A DNA stretch of 64,000 bases. It comes from Phytohabitans houttuyneae (GTDB lineage Bacteria; Actinomycetota; Actinomycetes; Mycobacteriales; Micromonosporaceae). Location of the stretch: the NCBI RefSeq assembly GCF_011764425.1, contig NZ_BLPF01000001.1:735001-799000 (forward strand), written 5' to 3'. How positions within the stretch are numbered: the stretch's first letter is position 1; each line of letters begins with the position of its first letter. Positions 8,963 through 17,069 of this stretch are shown here, one piece after another. The notes beneath the pieces are model-generated. The model saw only the letters and a program-made list of their open reading frames with translations. It was not told the DNA's origin and ran no database searches. The translations under genes and the position numbers were made by a program.

Positions 8963-9920
8963 CGACCGCCTGGATCGCCGCGACCAGCTGCGCCCGGCTC
9001 GGCTGCACCGCGAGGTCCAGCTCGGGCGCGCATCCCACCACCACGGCCGCGTCCGGCCGGGTGACCCGCTTGGGCGGGGCCAACAGCCGCATCTCCTCGG
9101 CCGCGGTGGCAAGCACCTCCGCGCCCACGCCGCAGAACCGGTTTCCGTCGTCGAACACGACCAACCGGCCGGTCCGCTCGACCGACGCGGCCAGGCCGGC
9201 CCAGTCGAACGGGTGCAGCGAGCGCGGATCGAACACTTCCACCGACACCTCGCCGGCCAGCTCCTCGGCGACCGCCATGGCCTCGTGCACCAGGTGGCCG
9301 ACGGCGAGCACGGTCACGTCGGCACCGGAGCGGCAGACCCGCCCCACGCCGAGCGGGATCGGCGCGAGGTCCGCGTAGGACACGTCCTCACGCAGGTTGA
9401 GGGCGGGCATCGGGCAGAACACGACGACCGGGTCGTCGTCGCGGATCGCGGACAGGAACAGCCCGTACGCGTCCGCGGGGGTGGCCGGGATCACCGTCTT
9501 GACGCCGAGGTGGGCGAAGACGCCGTACGGCTGGTCGGAGTGCTGGGCACCCCACCCCGGCCGCCACCCGGTGCCGGGCAGCAGGTACGTCACCGGCACC
9601 TTCACCTGGCCGGCGCTCATCAGCCGGAACTTGTTGGCCTGGTTGGAGATCTGCTCCAGCACGAGCAGCAGCAGGAACGGGATCTGGTACTCCACCACGG
9701 GCCGCTTGCCGCCCATCGCCGCGCCGGTGGCGAAGTTGGTGAAGCCCTGCTCGGACAGGGGTGTTTCGAGCACGCGGTCGGGAAACCTGTCGAGCAGGCC
9801 GGTGGTGACGCTGTTGAGCGCGAACTTGATGTCCTCGCCGAGCACGAAGACGTCGGGGTCGCGCTCCATCTCGTCGGTGAGCGCCCGGTTGAGGGCCTTG
9901 GAGTACGACATCTTAGGCAT
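8952..9920 (-). CDS. 2-oxoacid dehydrogenase E1 component, beta subunit
   Basis: 322 residues, transketolase-like pyrimidine-binding domain followed by the transketolase C-terminal domain. Typical E1-beta segments are VLGEDI near the N-terminus, ETPLSEQGF with the TPP-activating glutamate, QISNQANKFR, and the C-terminal FDPRSLHPFDW. It pairs with E1 alpha 6 bases upstream and ends the eight-gene minus-strand operon that starts at 16764. Such alpha/beta E1 pairs decarboxylate 2-oxo acids and pass the acyl group to a lipoyl E2, but neither E2 nor E3 is present here. In pristinamycin clusters the E1-like PglB/PglC act in phenylglycine supply; a related job or an acyloin-type carboligation are both possible. 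Confidence 0.9.
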   Translation of the reverse strand: MPKMSYSKALNRALTDEMERDPDVFVLGEDIKFALNSVTTGLLDRFPDRVLETPLSEQGFTNFATGAAMGGKRPVVEYQIPFLLLLVLEQISNQANKFRLMSAGQVKVPVTYLLPGTGWRPGWGAQHSDQPYGVFAHLGVKTVIPATPADAYGLFLSAIRDDDPVVVFCPMPALNLREDVSYADLAPIPLGVGRVCRSGADVTVLAVGHLVHEAMAVAEELAGEVSVEVFDPRSLHPFDWAGLAASVERTGRLVVFDDGNRFCGVGAEVLATAAEEMRLLAPPKRVTRPDAAVVVGCAPELDLAVQPSRAQLVAAIQAVVKS

Positions 9921-9926
9921 AAGACC

Positions 9927-11018
9927 TCATCGGAATATCCGTCCGGCGCCGTCGAGGGCGGCCGCGGCTCCTAGTCCTCCGAAAAGCGAGCCGCGGAGGC
10001 GTACCGGCGTGGCGTAGAGGTGGTCGAAGGCGTCGGCCGGGTCGGGCCGGGGGCTCTCCAGCGCGAAGCGGACCGCGGCGTCGAGCACCTCCTCGACCTC
10101 GGCGTCGATCGCGTCCCGCACGTCCGCCGGCACGCGGGCGGCCTGGATGGCGAGCGGGTCGCGCTCGCGCCAGCGGGCCACCTCGTCGTCGTCGCGGTAG
10201 GCAAGGCGCATCCGCCGCTCGAACGTGTGGTGCCCCTCGAACCGGTAGGTGGTGAACTCCAGCAGCGACGGCCCGCCGCCGCCCCGGGCCCGGTCCACCG
10301 CCGCGGCCATCGCGTCGAACACCACCTCGGGATCCTGGCCGTCCACAGTAGACGCAGGGATGCCGAACGCCTCCGCGCGGCCCACCACGGAGCCGGCGAT
10401 GCCGGCCGGTGCGGGCAGCGTGGTGGCGTACCCGTTGTTTTCGCAGACGAAGACCACCGGCACCTGCCACAGCGACGCCAGGTTGAACGACTCCAGCAGC
10501 GCGCCCTGCGTCACCGCGCCGTCGCCGAAGACGCTCACCGCGACCCGGTCGCCGTCCCGGGCCAGCGCCCAGCCCAGGCCGGTGGCGATCGCCGCGCCGT
10601 GGCCGACCGTGCCGCTGGCTCCCCAGATGCCGGCGGACAGGTCCGACGGGTGGAACGAGCCGGCCCGTCCGGAGTCGATGCCGCCGACCCGTCCGGTGAG
10701 CTCGGCGAGGAACCGGCCCGGGTCGCTGCCCCGGGCCAGGAAGTGTCCGTGGCCGCGGTGGTTGCTCAGCAGGGCGTCGTCGGGGCGCAGCGCGGCGCAC
10801 AGCCCGGCCGCGACCCCCTCCTGCCCGATGCAGGGGTGGATGCCGCTGCCGATGTCGCCGGAGCGCACAAGGTCGATGCAGCGCTCCTCGAACCGGCGGA
10901 TCAGCCGGATGGTGCCGTAGAAAGCCTCCGCGGCCGGACGCTGCGCTCTCCGCGCTCCGCCGCTCGGCGCTGATCCGCCGTCGTGGGCAAGGCCCGTAGC
11001 CTCGCGACTCCCGCTCAC
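9927..11018 (-). CDS. 2-oxoacid dehydrogenase E1 component, alpha subunit
   Basis: 363-residue TPP-binding subunit. The TPP motif runs from GDGAVTQG (Gly165-Asp166-Gly167) to ENN (194-195). HRGHGHFLARG and the SGTVGHGAAIATG stretch are standard for branched-chain/acetoin-type E1 alpha. GTG 11018 has GGCGGATAAG just upstream. About 30 N-terminal residues are Ala/Arg/Gly-rich and not part of the fold. It is 10 bases downstream of the DUF3050 gene and 6 bases before E1 beta, so the two subunits are made together. The substrate is not determinable; pyruvate, branched-chain 2-oxo acids or arylpyruvate/arylglyoxylate are candidates given the HmaS gene in the same operon. Confidence 0.9.
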   Translation of the reverse strand: MSGSREATGLAHDGGSAPSGGARRAQRPAAEAFYGTIRLIRRFEERCIDLVRSGDIGSGIHPCIGQEGVAAGLCAALRPDDALLSNHRGHGHFLARGSDPGRFLAELTGRVGGIDSGRAGSFHPSDLSAGIWGASGTVGHGAAIATGLGWALARDGDRVAVSVFGDGAVTQGALLESFNLASLWQVPVVFVCENNGYATTLPAPAGIAGSVVGRAEAFGIPASTVDGQDPEVVFDAMAAAVDRARGGGGPSLLEFTTYRFEGHHTFERRMRLAYRDDDEVARWRERDPLAIQAARVPADVRDAIDAEVEEVLDAAVRFALESPRPDPADAFDHLYATPVRLRGSLFGGLGAAAALDGAGRIFR

Positions 11019-11028
11019 CTTATCCGCC

Positions 11029-11817
11029 CTACCCGGCCTTGATGGCGGCCAGGATGCCGTCCCAGAACGTGTACCGGGCGGCGAGGGCGTGGTTGACCGT
11101 CTCGGCGGCCTCCCGCCACTTCGCGTCGTCGTCGCCGCACAGGTCGGTGACCATCTGCATGGCCATCGGCGTGTGCTCCTCGCCGTCGACCTCGATGTGC
11201 CGCTGCAGGTAGTCCACGAACGTGTCCAGCTTCGCGCCGCGCTCCTTGACGGCGACGACCTGGGTGAACATGTCCGGGATCAGGTCCTCCCGGCCGAACG
11301 CGAACGCCGCCGCCTGGCAGTGCACCGGCGCGCCGTCGATGAAGCCCCAGGTGGCCCGCACGAACTCGGCCGCCGGGGCCGGCACGCCCGCGCCGTCCAG
11401 GGCCGCCTTCGGGTGTACGCCGGAGCGGACCAGGTCGATGAACGTGCCCACGACGGCGGTGTCCGCCCCGGACTCGACCATGCCCTCGACGTAGAGCTCG
11501 AAGTGGCTGATGAAGCCGCCGCGCAGCTCGTCGCTCTCCTCCACCAGCACGATGTCGTTGATGAGCCGGCGGCTGCCGGGCGGACCGGTCGGCACCCACG
11601 GCACGCGTACGCAGGTGAGGTTGCGCTGCAGCGACTTGAGCAGCGACATGAAGTCCCACACCGCGAAGACGTGGTGCTCCATGAACGTGACGATCGCCGC
11701 CTGGCTGTCGAGGTTTCCGTAGAGCGGGTGGGTGACGACCCGGGTGCGGGCCTCCTCGACCGCCTTCTCCAGCTGGGTGATGCCGGGGTGTGTCTGACCC
11801 CAGTCGTATCGGGACAT
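11029..11817 (-). CDS. DUF3050 family protein, heme-oxygenase-like fold
   Basis: 262 residues matching the DUF3050 family in length and in the block [23 protein letters not shown], and [19 protein letters not shown]. The family is predicted to share the all-helical heme-oxygenase-like fold used by several diiron oxidases and oxygenases. Candidate metal ligands (EHHVF, EESDE, HFELY, EEHTPMA) are spread over helices as expected for that fold, but I cannot assign them exactly. It lies between the PhyH dioxygenase and E1 alpha with 12- and 10-base gaps, so it is a genuine operon member. An oxidative tailoring or C-C cleavage role is inference. Confidence 0.75.
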   Translation of the reverse strand: MSRYDWGQTHPGITQLEKAVEEARTRVVTHPLYGNLDSQAAIVTFMEHHVFAVWDFMSLLKSLQRNLTCVRVPWVPTGPPGSRRLINDIVLVEESDELRGGFISHFELYVEGMVESGADTAVVGTFIDLVRSGVHPKAALDGAGVPAPAAEFVRATWGFIDGAPVHCQAAAFAFGREDLIPDMFTQVVAVKERGAKLDTFVDYLQRHIEVDGEEHTPMAMQMVTDLCGDDDAKWREAAETVNHALAARYTFWDGILAAIKAG

Positions 11818-11829
11818 GTGGGAACCTCC

Positions 11830-12729
11830 TCAGCCGTTCGACGTCCAGAGCACCGGGCAGAAGTCGGGATCGCTGTAGTCGGGCATGCCGTCCTCGGCAC
11901 GGCGGACGAAATGCTCGTGGTTGTACGTGACGGGTGTGCCGTCCGACAGCAGGTGCCGCCGGTAACGGTTGTCGCCGTCCTGCAGGTGGAGCGAGATCGC
12001 CCGGCGGGGGCGGCTGGAGCGGTTGGCGCCGCTGCCGTGGTACGTGCGGCAGTGGTGGAAGCTCATGTGCCCCTTGGGTATCACCATCGGCACCGTGCGC
12101 AGCTCGACGCCGTTGTACCGGGCGTTCTCCCGGAGCAGCTCGTCGAGCTCGGCCGCGTCCCGGTGCGCGAAGTGCCGGCTGGTGCTGTCGCCGCCGCCGA
12201 TCTCCTTCCACCGGTGGCTGCCGTCCACCATCGTGATGGTGCCCATCTCCTCGTCGCAGTGGTGAAACGGGATGAACGCCGTCAGCATGTTGTCGGACGT
12301 ACAGGTCTGCCAGTAGTGCCGGTCGAAGTGCCAGGGCACCAGGTTGCTCGGCTCGTCCGGGCGCGGCGGCTTGTAGATGAGCGTGGACTGGAACAGGCGG
12401 ATCTCGTCCGTCCGGGCCAGCCGCGCCGCGACCGCGCCGACGATCGGCTTGCGCAGGATCGCCGCGATCGGGTCGCTCTCGTAGTGGATGTAGTCGTTGT
12501 GCCGCTGTACCGCCCCGTCGGACGGCTCCCAGTAGGCCAAAGTGGACGGTCGTTTGCCGAGCCGGCGGTCGCGGGCGCCGGCGTAGAACGCCTCGCTCGC
12601 GCTCACCAGCGCGTCGACCTCGTCGTCGGTGAACAGCTTCTTGGACAGGTACCAGCCGTGCTCCTCGTACGACCGCACGTCGGCCTCGGACGGCAGGAGG
12701 TCCTCCTCCACGGGGATCGTGGTGGTCAT
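11830..12729 (-). CDS. Phytanoyl-CoA dioxygenase family oxygenase
   Basis: Non-heme iron, 2-oxoglutarate-dependent oxygenase of 299 residues. The double-stranded beta-helix carries the facial triad: HFD (His134, Asp136) in VPWHFDRHYW and the distal His in the CRTYHGSGANR segment (about residue 231), followed by an Arg pair around 242-243 that would bind 2-oxoglutarate. ATG 12729 has GGAAGGGAC upstream. A long open extension to 12930 was rejected because it is Arg/Ser-rich antisense-like sequence. Operon neighbours are HmaS (19-base gap) and DUF3050 (12-base gap). It probably hydroxylates an amino acid, acyl or aryl intermediate; the substrate is unknown. Confidence 0.88.
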   Translation of the reverse strand: MTTTIPVEEDLLPSEADVRSYEEHGWYLSKKLFTDDEVDALVSASEAFYAGARDRRLGKRPSTLAYWEPSDGAVQRHNDYIHYESDPIAAILRKPIVGAVAARLARTDEIRLFQSTLIYKPPRPDEPSNLVPWHFDRHYWQTCTSDNMLTAFIPFHHCDEEMGTITMVDGSHRWKEIGGGDSTSRHFAHRDAAELDELLRENARYNGVELRTVPMVIPKGHMSFHHCRTYHGSGANRSSRPRRAISLHLQDGDNRYRRHLLSDGTPVTYNHEHFVRRAEDGMPDYSDPDFCPVLWTSNG

Positions 12730-12748
12730 CTCGGTCCCTTCCGGACGG

Positions 12749-13813
12749 TCAGGCCCGCGCTTCGGCGGCGGCCCGCGCCCGTTCCTTGGCCTCGTACAAG
12801 GCCTTGATGTTGTTGCTGCCGAACGTGAGCGCCCCGTGCCGCTCGATGAGCTCGAAGAAGAACGTGCGACGCTCCACCGTGGACTCGGTGAAGATCTGGA
12901 ACATCTCGCCCCAGTGGTCGCGGTCGACAAGGATGTTGCCGGCGCGCAGCGCGGCGACGGAGAGGCTGACCTCGCCGAGCCGCCGCTCGATCGCGTCGTA
13001 GTAGCTGTCCGGCGTCCGCAGGAAGCGCACCCCGCGCGCGCCCAGCGTGGCGACCGCGCCGGCGATGTCGCGGGTGCTCAGCGCCAGGTGCTGCACGCCG
13101 GCGCCGCCGTTGGCGCGCAGGAAGTCGTCGAGCTGGCCGGGGCGCATCGCCGGGTCGGGCGACACGATCGTGAAGGTGACCTCGCCCGACTCGCTCTGCA
13201 CCACCTTGGAGTCCATCGCCTGGTCGCCGACCTCCACCCGCTCCTCGAAGATCTCCTTGAACCCGAAGACCTCGGTGTAGAAGCGGACCGTCTCCTCCAG
13301 CGCGCCGCCGGCCACGCAGAGCGCGGTGTGGTCGACGACCTCCAGCAGGTCCGGGCCGGTGGCGGGAGCGGGAGCGAGCGGCTCGACGCCGCCGGGCAGG
13401 AAGGCGCCGGGCTCGCCGCGCCGCTCGACGAACCGGTGCGCGAGGGCGCCCGGCCCGCCGATCTCGGCGGTCACCACCTCGGCACTCCCCCGGGACCAGA
13501 CCCGCGGCTCGGCGACCGGTGCCGCGCCGCGGGCGACCGCCTCCGTGTACGCCGCGGTGGCGTCGGCGACCCGCAGGCCGATCCGGGCCACCCCGTCGCC
13601 GTGCCGCTCGACGTGCGCGGCGACCGGGTGCGCGGGGTCGGTCGCGGCGGTGACGAGCAGGCGGATGCCGCCCTGGCCGAGCAGGACCGTGCGCTGGCCG
13701 GGCAGGCCGGCACCGCTCTCGCCGAGGCGGGTGAACCCGTACGCCGTGCGGAGCAGCCGGGCCGTCTCCTCCGCGTCCGCGGCGTAGAACTCGACGTGGT
13801 CGACGGTCGTCAT
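12749..13813 (-). CDS. hmaS: 4-hydroxymandelate synthase
   Basis: Fe(II) enzyme of the 4-hydroxyphenylpyruvate dioxygenase superfamily, 354 residues with two vicinal-oxygen-chelate halves. Iron ligands fall at His162 (VDHTALC), His242 (GVQHLAL) and Glu321 (FFFELIE), the same spacing as in Amycolatopsis HmaS. HmaS-like rather than HPPD-like features are QAMDSKVVQS, FQIFTESTVERRT and the C-terminal helix NNIKALYEA, where HPPDs usually have NFKALFEA. HmaS turns 4-hydroxyphenylpyruvate into 4-hydroxymandelate, the first step to hydroxyphenylglycine. It starts in an ATGA overlap with the ketosynthase. No homogentisate pathway genes are nearby, and Hmo- and HpgT-like genes are, which supports HmaS. 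Whether phenylpyruvate is used instead cannot be told. Confidence 0.88.
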   Translation of the reverse strand: MTTVDHVEFYAADAEETARLLRTAYGFTRLGESGAGLPGQRTVLLGQGGIRLLVTAATDPAHPVAAHVERHGDGVARIGLRVADATAAYTEAVARGAAPVAEPRVWSRGSAEVVTAEIGGPGALAHRFVERRGEPGAFLPGGVEPLAPAPATGPDLLEVVDHTALCVAGGALEETVRFYTEVFGFKEIFEERVEVGDQAMDSKVVQSESGEVTFTIVSPDPAMRPGQLDDFLRANGGAGVQHLALSTRDIAGAVATLGARGVRFLRTPDSYYDAIERRLGEVSLSVAALRAGNILVDRDHWGEMFQIFTESTVERRTFFFELIERHGALTFGSNNIKALYEAKERARAAAEARA

Positions 13814-15081
13814 CAGGGACCTCCGGGGTGGGCGAGCGCGAGGCTGACGTTGTGCCCGCCGAACGCGAACGAGTTGGAGAGCGCGACCCGGACGGCCGCC
13901 TCGCGGGGTGCCTTGCGGACGTGGTCGAGGTCGCACTCGGGATCGGGGTCGTCGAGGTTGTAAGTGGGCGGCAGCACCCCCCGGCGCAGCGCGAGCGCGG
14001 TCGCGGCGGCCTCCACCGCGCCGGCGGCGGCGAGCAGGTGGCCGGTGACGCCCTTGACCGAGCTGACCGCCGGCGTGTGCGCGCCGAAGACGGCCCGGAT
14101 GGCCAGGGCCTCGGCGGCGTCGCCCCGCGTCGTGCCGGTGCCGTGCGCGTTGACGTAGCCGATGTCGGCCGGTGCCAGCCCGGCGTCGGCCAGGGCCAGG
14201 CGCATCGCCGACGCTGCGCCGGTGCCGTCGGCCCGCGGTGCGGTCGGGTGGTACGCGTCGGTGGCCACGCCCCAGCCGGCGACCTCGGCGTACGCCGGGC
14301 GGCCGCGGGCGGCGGCGTGCTCGGCCCGCTCGACGACCAGCGCCCCCGCGCCCTCGCCGAGCACGAAGCCGTTGCGCCTCCGGTCGAACGGGCGGCTCGC
14401 CTCGGCCGGGTCGGCCCAGCCGCCGGCGAGCGCCCGCGAGTTGCGGAACGTGGTGGCGGCCGTGGGCAGCAGCGGTGCCTCGGCGCCGCCGCAGACGACC
14501 ACGTCGGCGAGCCCTTCGCGGATGAGCCGCAGCGCCTCGGCGACCGCGTACGCGCCGGAGGCGCAGGCGGTGGAGATGGTCGAGCTGTAGCCGCGCACCC
14601 CGTGCTTGATGGCGATCCGGGCGGTGGCCATGTTGGGCAGCATCCCGGCCAGCAGGTACGGGGTGACCGCGGTGTGCCCGCTCCCCTCCCGGGCTCGCTC
14701 CGACCGGGCGACCGCCTCCGCCTCGAACATGCCGAGCCCGCCGAACGCGTTGGCCAGCACGACCGCGGTGCGTGCCGGGTCGGCCTCCCGCCCCACCTCG
14801 ACGCCCGCGTCGGCGAGCGCGATGTCGGCGGCGGCCATGGCGAGCACCACGAACCTGTCGACGCGCCGCGCCTCGGACGGCGGGAGCACGGTGGCCGGGT
14901 CGATGTCCGGCGCGAAGCCGGCCGCGTCGAGGATCCCGGCGACCGGGTGGGTGTCCGGCGGCCTGCGCAGCCCGGTCCGGCCGGTGCACACCGCGTCGAA
15001 GAACCCGGCGGCGTCGGCACCGAGCGGGGTGAGCAGCCCGATCCCGGTGATGACCGCGCGATGCCGGGCCGCTGCGGTCAC
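13813..15081 (-). CDS. Beta-ketoacyl-ACP synthase, KAS II type
   Basis: 422-residue condensing enzyme with the complete Cys-His-His triad: Cys173 in STACASGAYA, then NAHGTGTTRGD, then KGVTGHLLAAAG; the C-terminal SNSFAFGGHN is also intact. It performs decarboxylative Claisen condensation of malonyl-ACP with an acyl primer. Its GTG overlaps the ACP stop (GTGA) and its TGA overlaps the hmaS ATG, so ACP, ketosynthase and hmaS are coupled. No chain-length-factor homologue, acyltransferase or ketoreductase adjoins it; those functions might be borrowed from fatty acid synthesis. Expected product is a short beta-ketoacyl-ACP, by inference. Confidence 0.92.
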   Translation of the reverse strand: MTAAARHRAVITGIGLLTPLGADAAGFFDAVCTGRTGLRRPPDTHPVAGILDAAGFAPDIDPATVLPPSEARRVDRFVVLAMAAADIALADAGVEVGREADPARTAVVLANAFGGLGMFEAEAVARSERAREGSGHTAVTPYLLAGMLPNMATARIAIKHGVRGYSSTISTACASGAYAVAEALRLIREGLADVVVCGGAEAPLLPTAATTFRNSRALAGGWADPAEASRPFDRRRNGFVLGEGAGALVVERAEHAAARGRPAYAEVAGWGVATDAYHPTAPRADGTGAASAMRLALADAGLAPADIGYVNAHGTGTTRGDAAEALAIRAVFGAHTPAVSSVKGVTGHLLAAAGAVEAAATALALRRGVLPPTYNLDDPDPECDLDHVRKAPREAAVRVALSNSFAFGGHNVSLALAHPGGP

Positions 15082-15344
15082 TTCGCTACACCGTCCAGAG
15101 CGGCCGAGCGGGCGGTGACGTCGGCGGCGAACTCGCCGAGCGTCATGATGGCCACCCGCTCCATGTCCTCCTCGCCGAACTTCACGCCGTACGCGTCCTC
15201 GACCCGCAGGGCGAGCTCGGCGACGGCGAGGGAGTCGAGGTCGACGCCGGCCGGCCCGAAGACCGTGTCGGCGCCCGCGCCGTCGACGTCGAAGTTCATC
15301 TGGCGTAGGGACTCGATGGTGAACGCGACGACATCAGTGGACAT
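15078..15344 (-). CDS. Acyl carrier protein
   Basis: 88 residues with the attachment serine Ser38 in GVDLDSLAVAEL, a canonical DSL site. Acidic helix II residues and the VEDAYGVKF segment fit type II ACPs. It is sandwiched between the ligase (11-bp overlap) and the KAS II gene (4-bp overlap), so the ligase probably loads this ACP and the ketosynthase extends or accepts from it. It must be primed by a phosphopantetheinyl transferase, probably that at 5798. Confidence 0.88.
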   Translation of the reverse strand: MSTDVVAFTIESLRQMNFDVDGAGADTVFGPAGVDLDSLAVAELALRVEDAYGVKFGEEDMERVAIMTLGEFAADVTARSAALDGVAK

Positions 15345-16764
15345 CGGCGGCGTCTCCTTTCAGGCGGGTGGGGTTTGCTGAAGCGCGGAGGTCGGGGACA
15401 CTGCGGACGAGCTTTCCGGTGGCCGTGCGGGGCAGCTTCGGCACGAGCGTGAGCCGGCGCGGACGCTTGTAGCCGGCCAGCCGCTGGGCGAGGGCCTCCT
15501 TCAGCGCCGGCAGCCCGTCCGCGCCCGACTCGTGCACGATGAACGCCTCGACCGCGCCGTCCCACGCGACCACGGCCTCGACCACGCCGGGCAGGGTGGC
15601 GAGCACCTGCTCGACCTCGGTCAGGTCGACCTTGAGCCCGCCGACGGAGACCTGGGAGTCGAGGCGGCCGCGGATCGTCACCAGGCCGGTGTGCGGGTCG
15701 ACCTCGCCGGCGTCCCGGGTGTGCAGCCAGCCGTCCACCCAGCGGGTCGGGTCGCTCAGCCCCACGTACGGGCTCGCCTCGGCCGCCAGCAGGACCTCGC
15801 CGCCCTCGGCGCGCAGGGTCATGCCGGGCGCGGGGGCGAGCGCCGGCCGGTTCTGTCCGAAGAGGTCGGTCGCGATGACGCCGGCCTCGGTCATCCCGTA
15901 CATGTTTCCGAGCGGCACGGACCAGCGGGCCGCGAACGCCTCGCGGACGGCGGGCCGGACCAGCTCGCCGCCGACGGTCATCCGCTTGAGCTGGGGCAGG
16001 TGCCGGGCGCGGTCGGCCGCGGCCAGGAACTCGATGTGGAACGGCACGCCGATGACCGTGGCCGGCTCCGGACCGGACGCCACCGCGTCGAGGACGGCGT
16101 CGGTGGACAGGAAGCTGGGCACGACGAGGGTCACGCCGGTGTGCAGCCCGTACAGCAGGCCGCCGACCAGGCCGAGCACGTGGACGGTGGAGGCGAGCAG
16201 CACGGTCCGCTCGCCCGGCTCGGGCACGCCGTCGATGAGCCGGTAGCGCTCCACCTCGGACACAAGGCTCGCCGAGGTGCGACCGATCACCTTGGACGGT
16301 CCGGTGGAGCCGGAGCTGAGCTGCAGCAGCGCGTGCGGGGTCTGCGCGGGGCGGCCCGGGTGCGGGACGGCGACCGGCGCACCGTCCGACATGGACACGA
16401 CCAGCTGCGGAGCGATCCGGGCGAGGGCCCGGTCGACCTCGTGCTGGGTGAGCCGGTGGTCCAGAAGAGCGACCTGGGCGCCCACGGTCCAGGCGGCGAG
16501 CAGGCTCTCGGCGTACAACATCCCGGGTGGCAGCCGCAGCGCGACCGTGCCGCCCGCGCGCAGGCCGGCCGCGCGGAGGTCGGTGGCCCTTGCCGCGACG
16601 CGCCGCCGCAGCTCGCGGCGGGTGACCGGCGCGCCAAGCCGGAGGCACTGCTGGTCGTCGCGCCCGGCGAGCAGATAGTCGCCCACCCAATCCCCGTCAA
16701 ATGGGTCGACAGAGATGCCGGACGGCGCACCTGGAAACACAATGCCCCCAAAGAAAGAATTCAC
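15334..16764 (-). CDS. Adenylate-forming acyl/aryl-ACP ligase (ANL family)
   Basis: 476-residue stand-alone adenylation enzyme. Core motifs in order: the P-loop SSGSTGPSK, the A5 motif NMYGMTEAG, the A7 region GWLHTRDAG, hinge GRLDSQVSVGG and the C-terminal catalytic lysine in LPRTATGKLVR. It activates a carboxylic acid as the acyl adenylate and transfers it to CoA or, given the coupled ACP gene, to ACP. It is the first gene of the eight-gene minus-strand operon. GTG 16764 is open and gives a promoter-to-start distance of about 42 nt; GTG 16740 with GGGGG five bases upstream is an equally good start. Aryl acids (hydroxybenzoate, mandelate) or an arylglycine are candidate substrates; the specificity code cannot be read with confidence. 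Confidence 0.88.
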   Translation of the reverse strand: MNSFFGGIVFPGAPSGISVDPFDGDWVGDYLLAGRDDQQCLRLGAPVTRRELRRRVAARATDLRAAGLRAGGTVALRLPPGMLYAESLLAAWTVGAQVALLDHRLTQHEVDRALARIAPQLVVSMSDGAPVAVPHPGRPAQTPHALLQLSSGSTGPSKVIGRTSASLVSEVERYRLIDGVPEPGERTVLLASTVHVLGLVGGLLYGLHTGVTLVVPSFLSTDAVLDAVASGPEPATVIGVPFHIEFLAAADRARHLPQLKRMTVGGELVRPAVREAFAARWSVPLGNMYGMTEAGVIATDLFGQNRPALAPAPGMTLRAEGGEVLLAAEASPYVGLSDPTRWVDGWLHTRDAGEVDPHTGLVTIRGRLDSQVSVGGLKVDLTEVEQVLATLPGVVEAVVAWDGAVEAFIVHESGADGLPALKEALAQRLAGYKRPRRLTLVPKLPRTATGKLVRSVPDLRASANPTRLKGDAADVH

Positions 16765-16806
16765 GCCGCGATTTTTCCGCTGTTGTTTGGGCGGCGGTGG
16801 GCCCGA

Positions 16807-16835
16807 ACGCTAACAGCGCAATTCTGCAGCGTCAA
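16807..16835 (-). promoter_or_regulatory. Promoter of the ligase-ACP-KAS-hmaS-E1 operon
   Basis: On the minus strand TTGACG (16835-16830), exactly 17 nt, then TAGCGT (16812-16807) give a near-consensus actinobacterial promoter about 42 nt before the GTG at 16764. The intergenic stretch 16765-17069 is otherwise AT-richer than the genes around it, as expected for a regulatory region; it also holds the SARP terminator candidate. Confidence 0.6.
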
Positions 16836-16987
16836 ACAAGCCGAAAGGCCGCCCGGCGGCGACGCTTCGCGGTCGCGCGCCTAAGCGGCCTTCCGGCCCG
16901 ATCTCCCAAGCTGCGAAAACTTGGCCGACATCGTCGGCGGCCTACTTACTGTTCGTATCTGTGATCCATTCACGAGGCGGCCACTAC

Positions 16988-17027
16988 ACAATCGCGAGAG
17001 GGGATCTTCCCAGCTTCTAGCGATTGT
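16988..17027 (-). terminator. Hairpin downstream of the SARP gene
   Basis: Arms ACAATCGC (16988-16995) and GCGATTGT (17020-17027) pair perfectly and enclose a smaller GGG/CCC pairing. It begins 43 bases after the SARP stop codon and lies upstream of the next operon's promoter. There is no run of U, so this is a tentative terminator. Confidence 0.35.
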
Positions 17028-17069
17028 CGACGTGGCCGCGAGACGGCCTTTTGCCGGGCGCGCGACCAC

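Noticed and set aside
12749-13813. 4-hydroxyphenylpyruvate dioxygenase for tyrosine catabolism
   Set aside because: C-terminal NNIKALYEA and QAMDSKVVQS favour HmaS, and no homogentisate genes are near, while hmo- and hpgT-like genes are.
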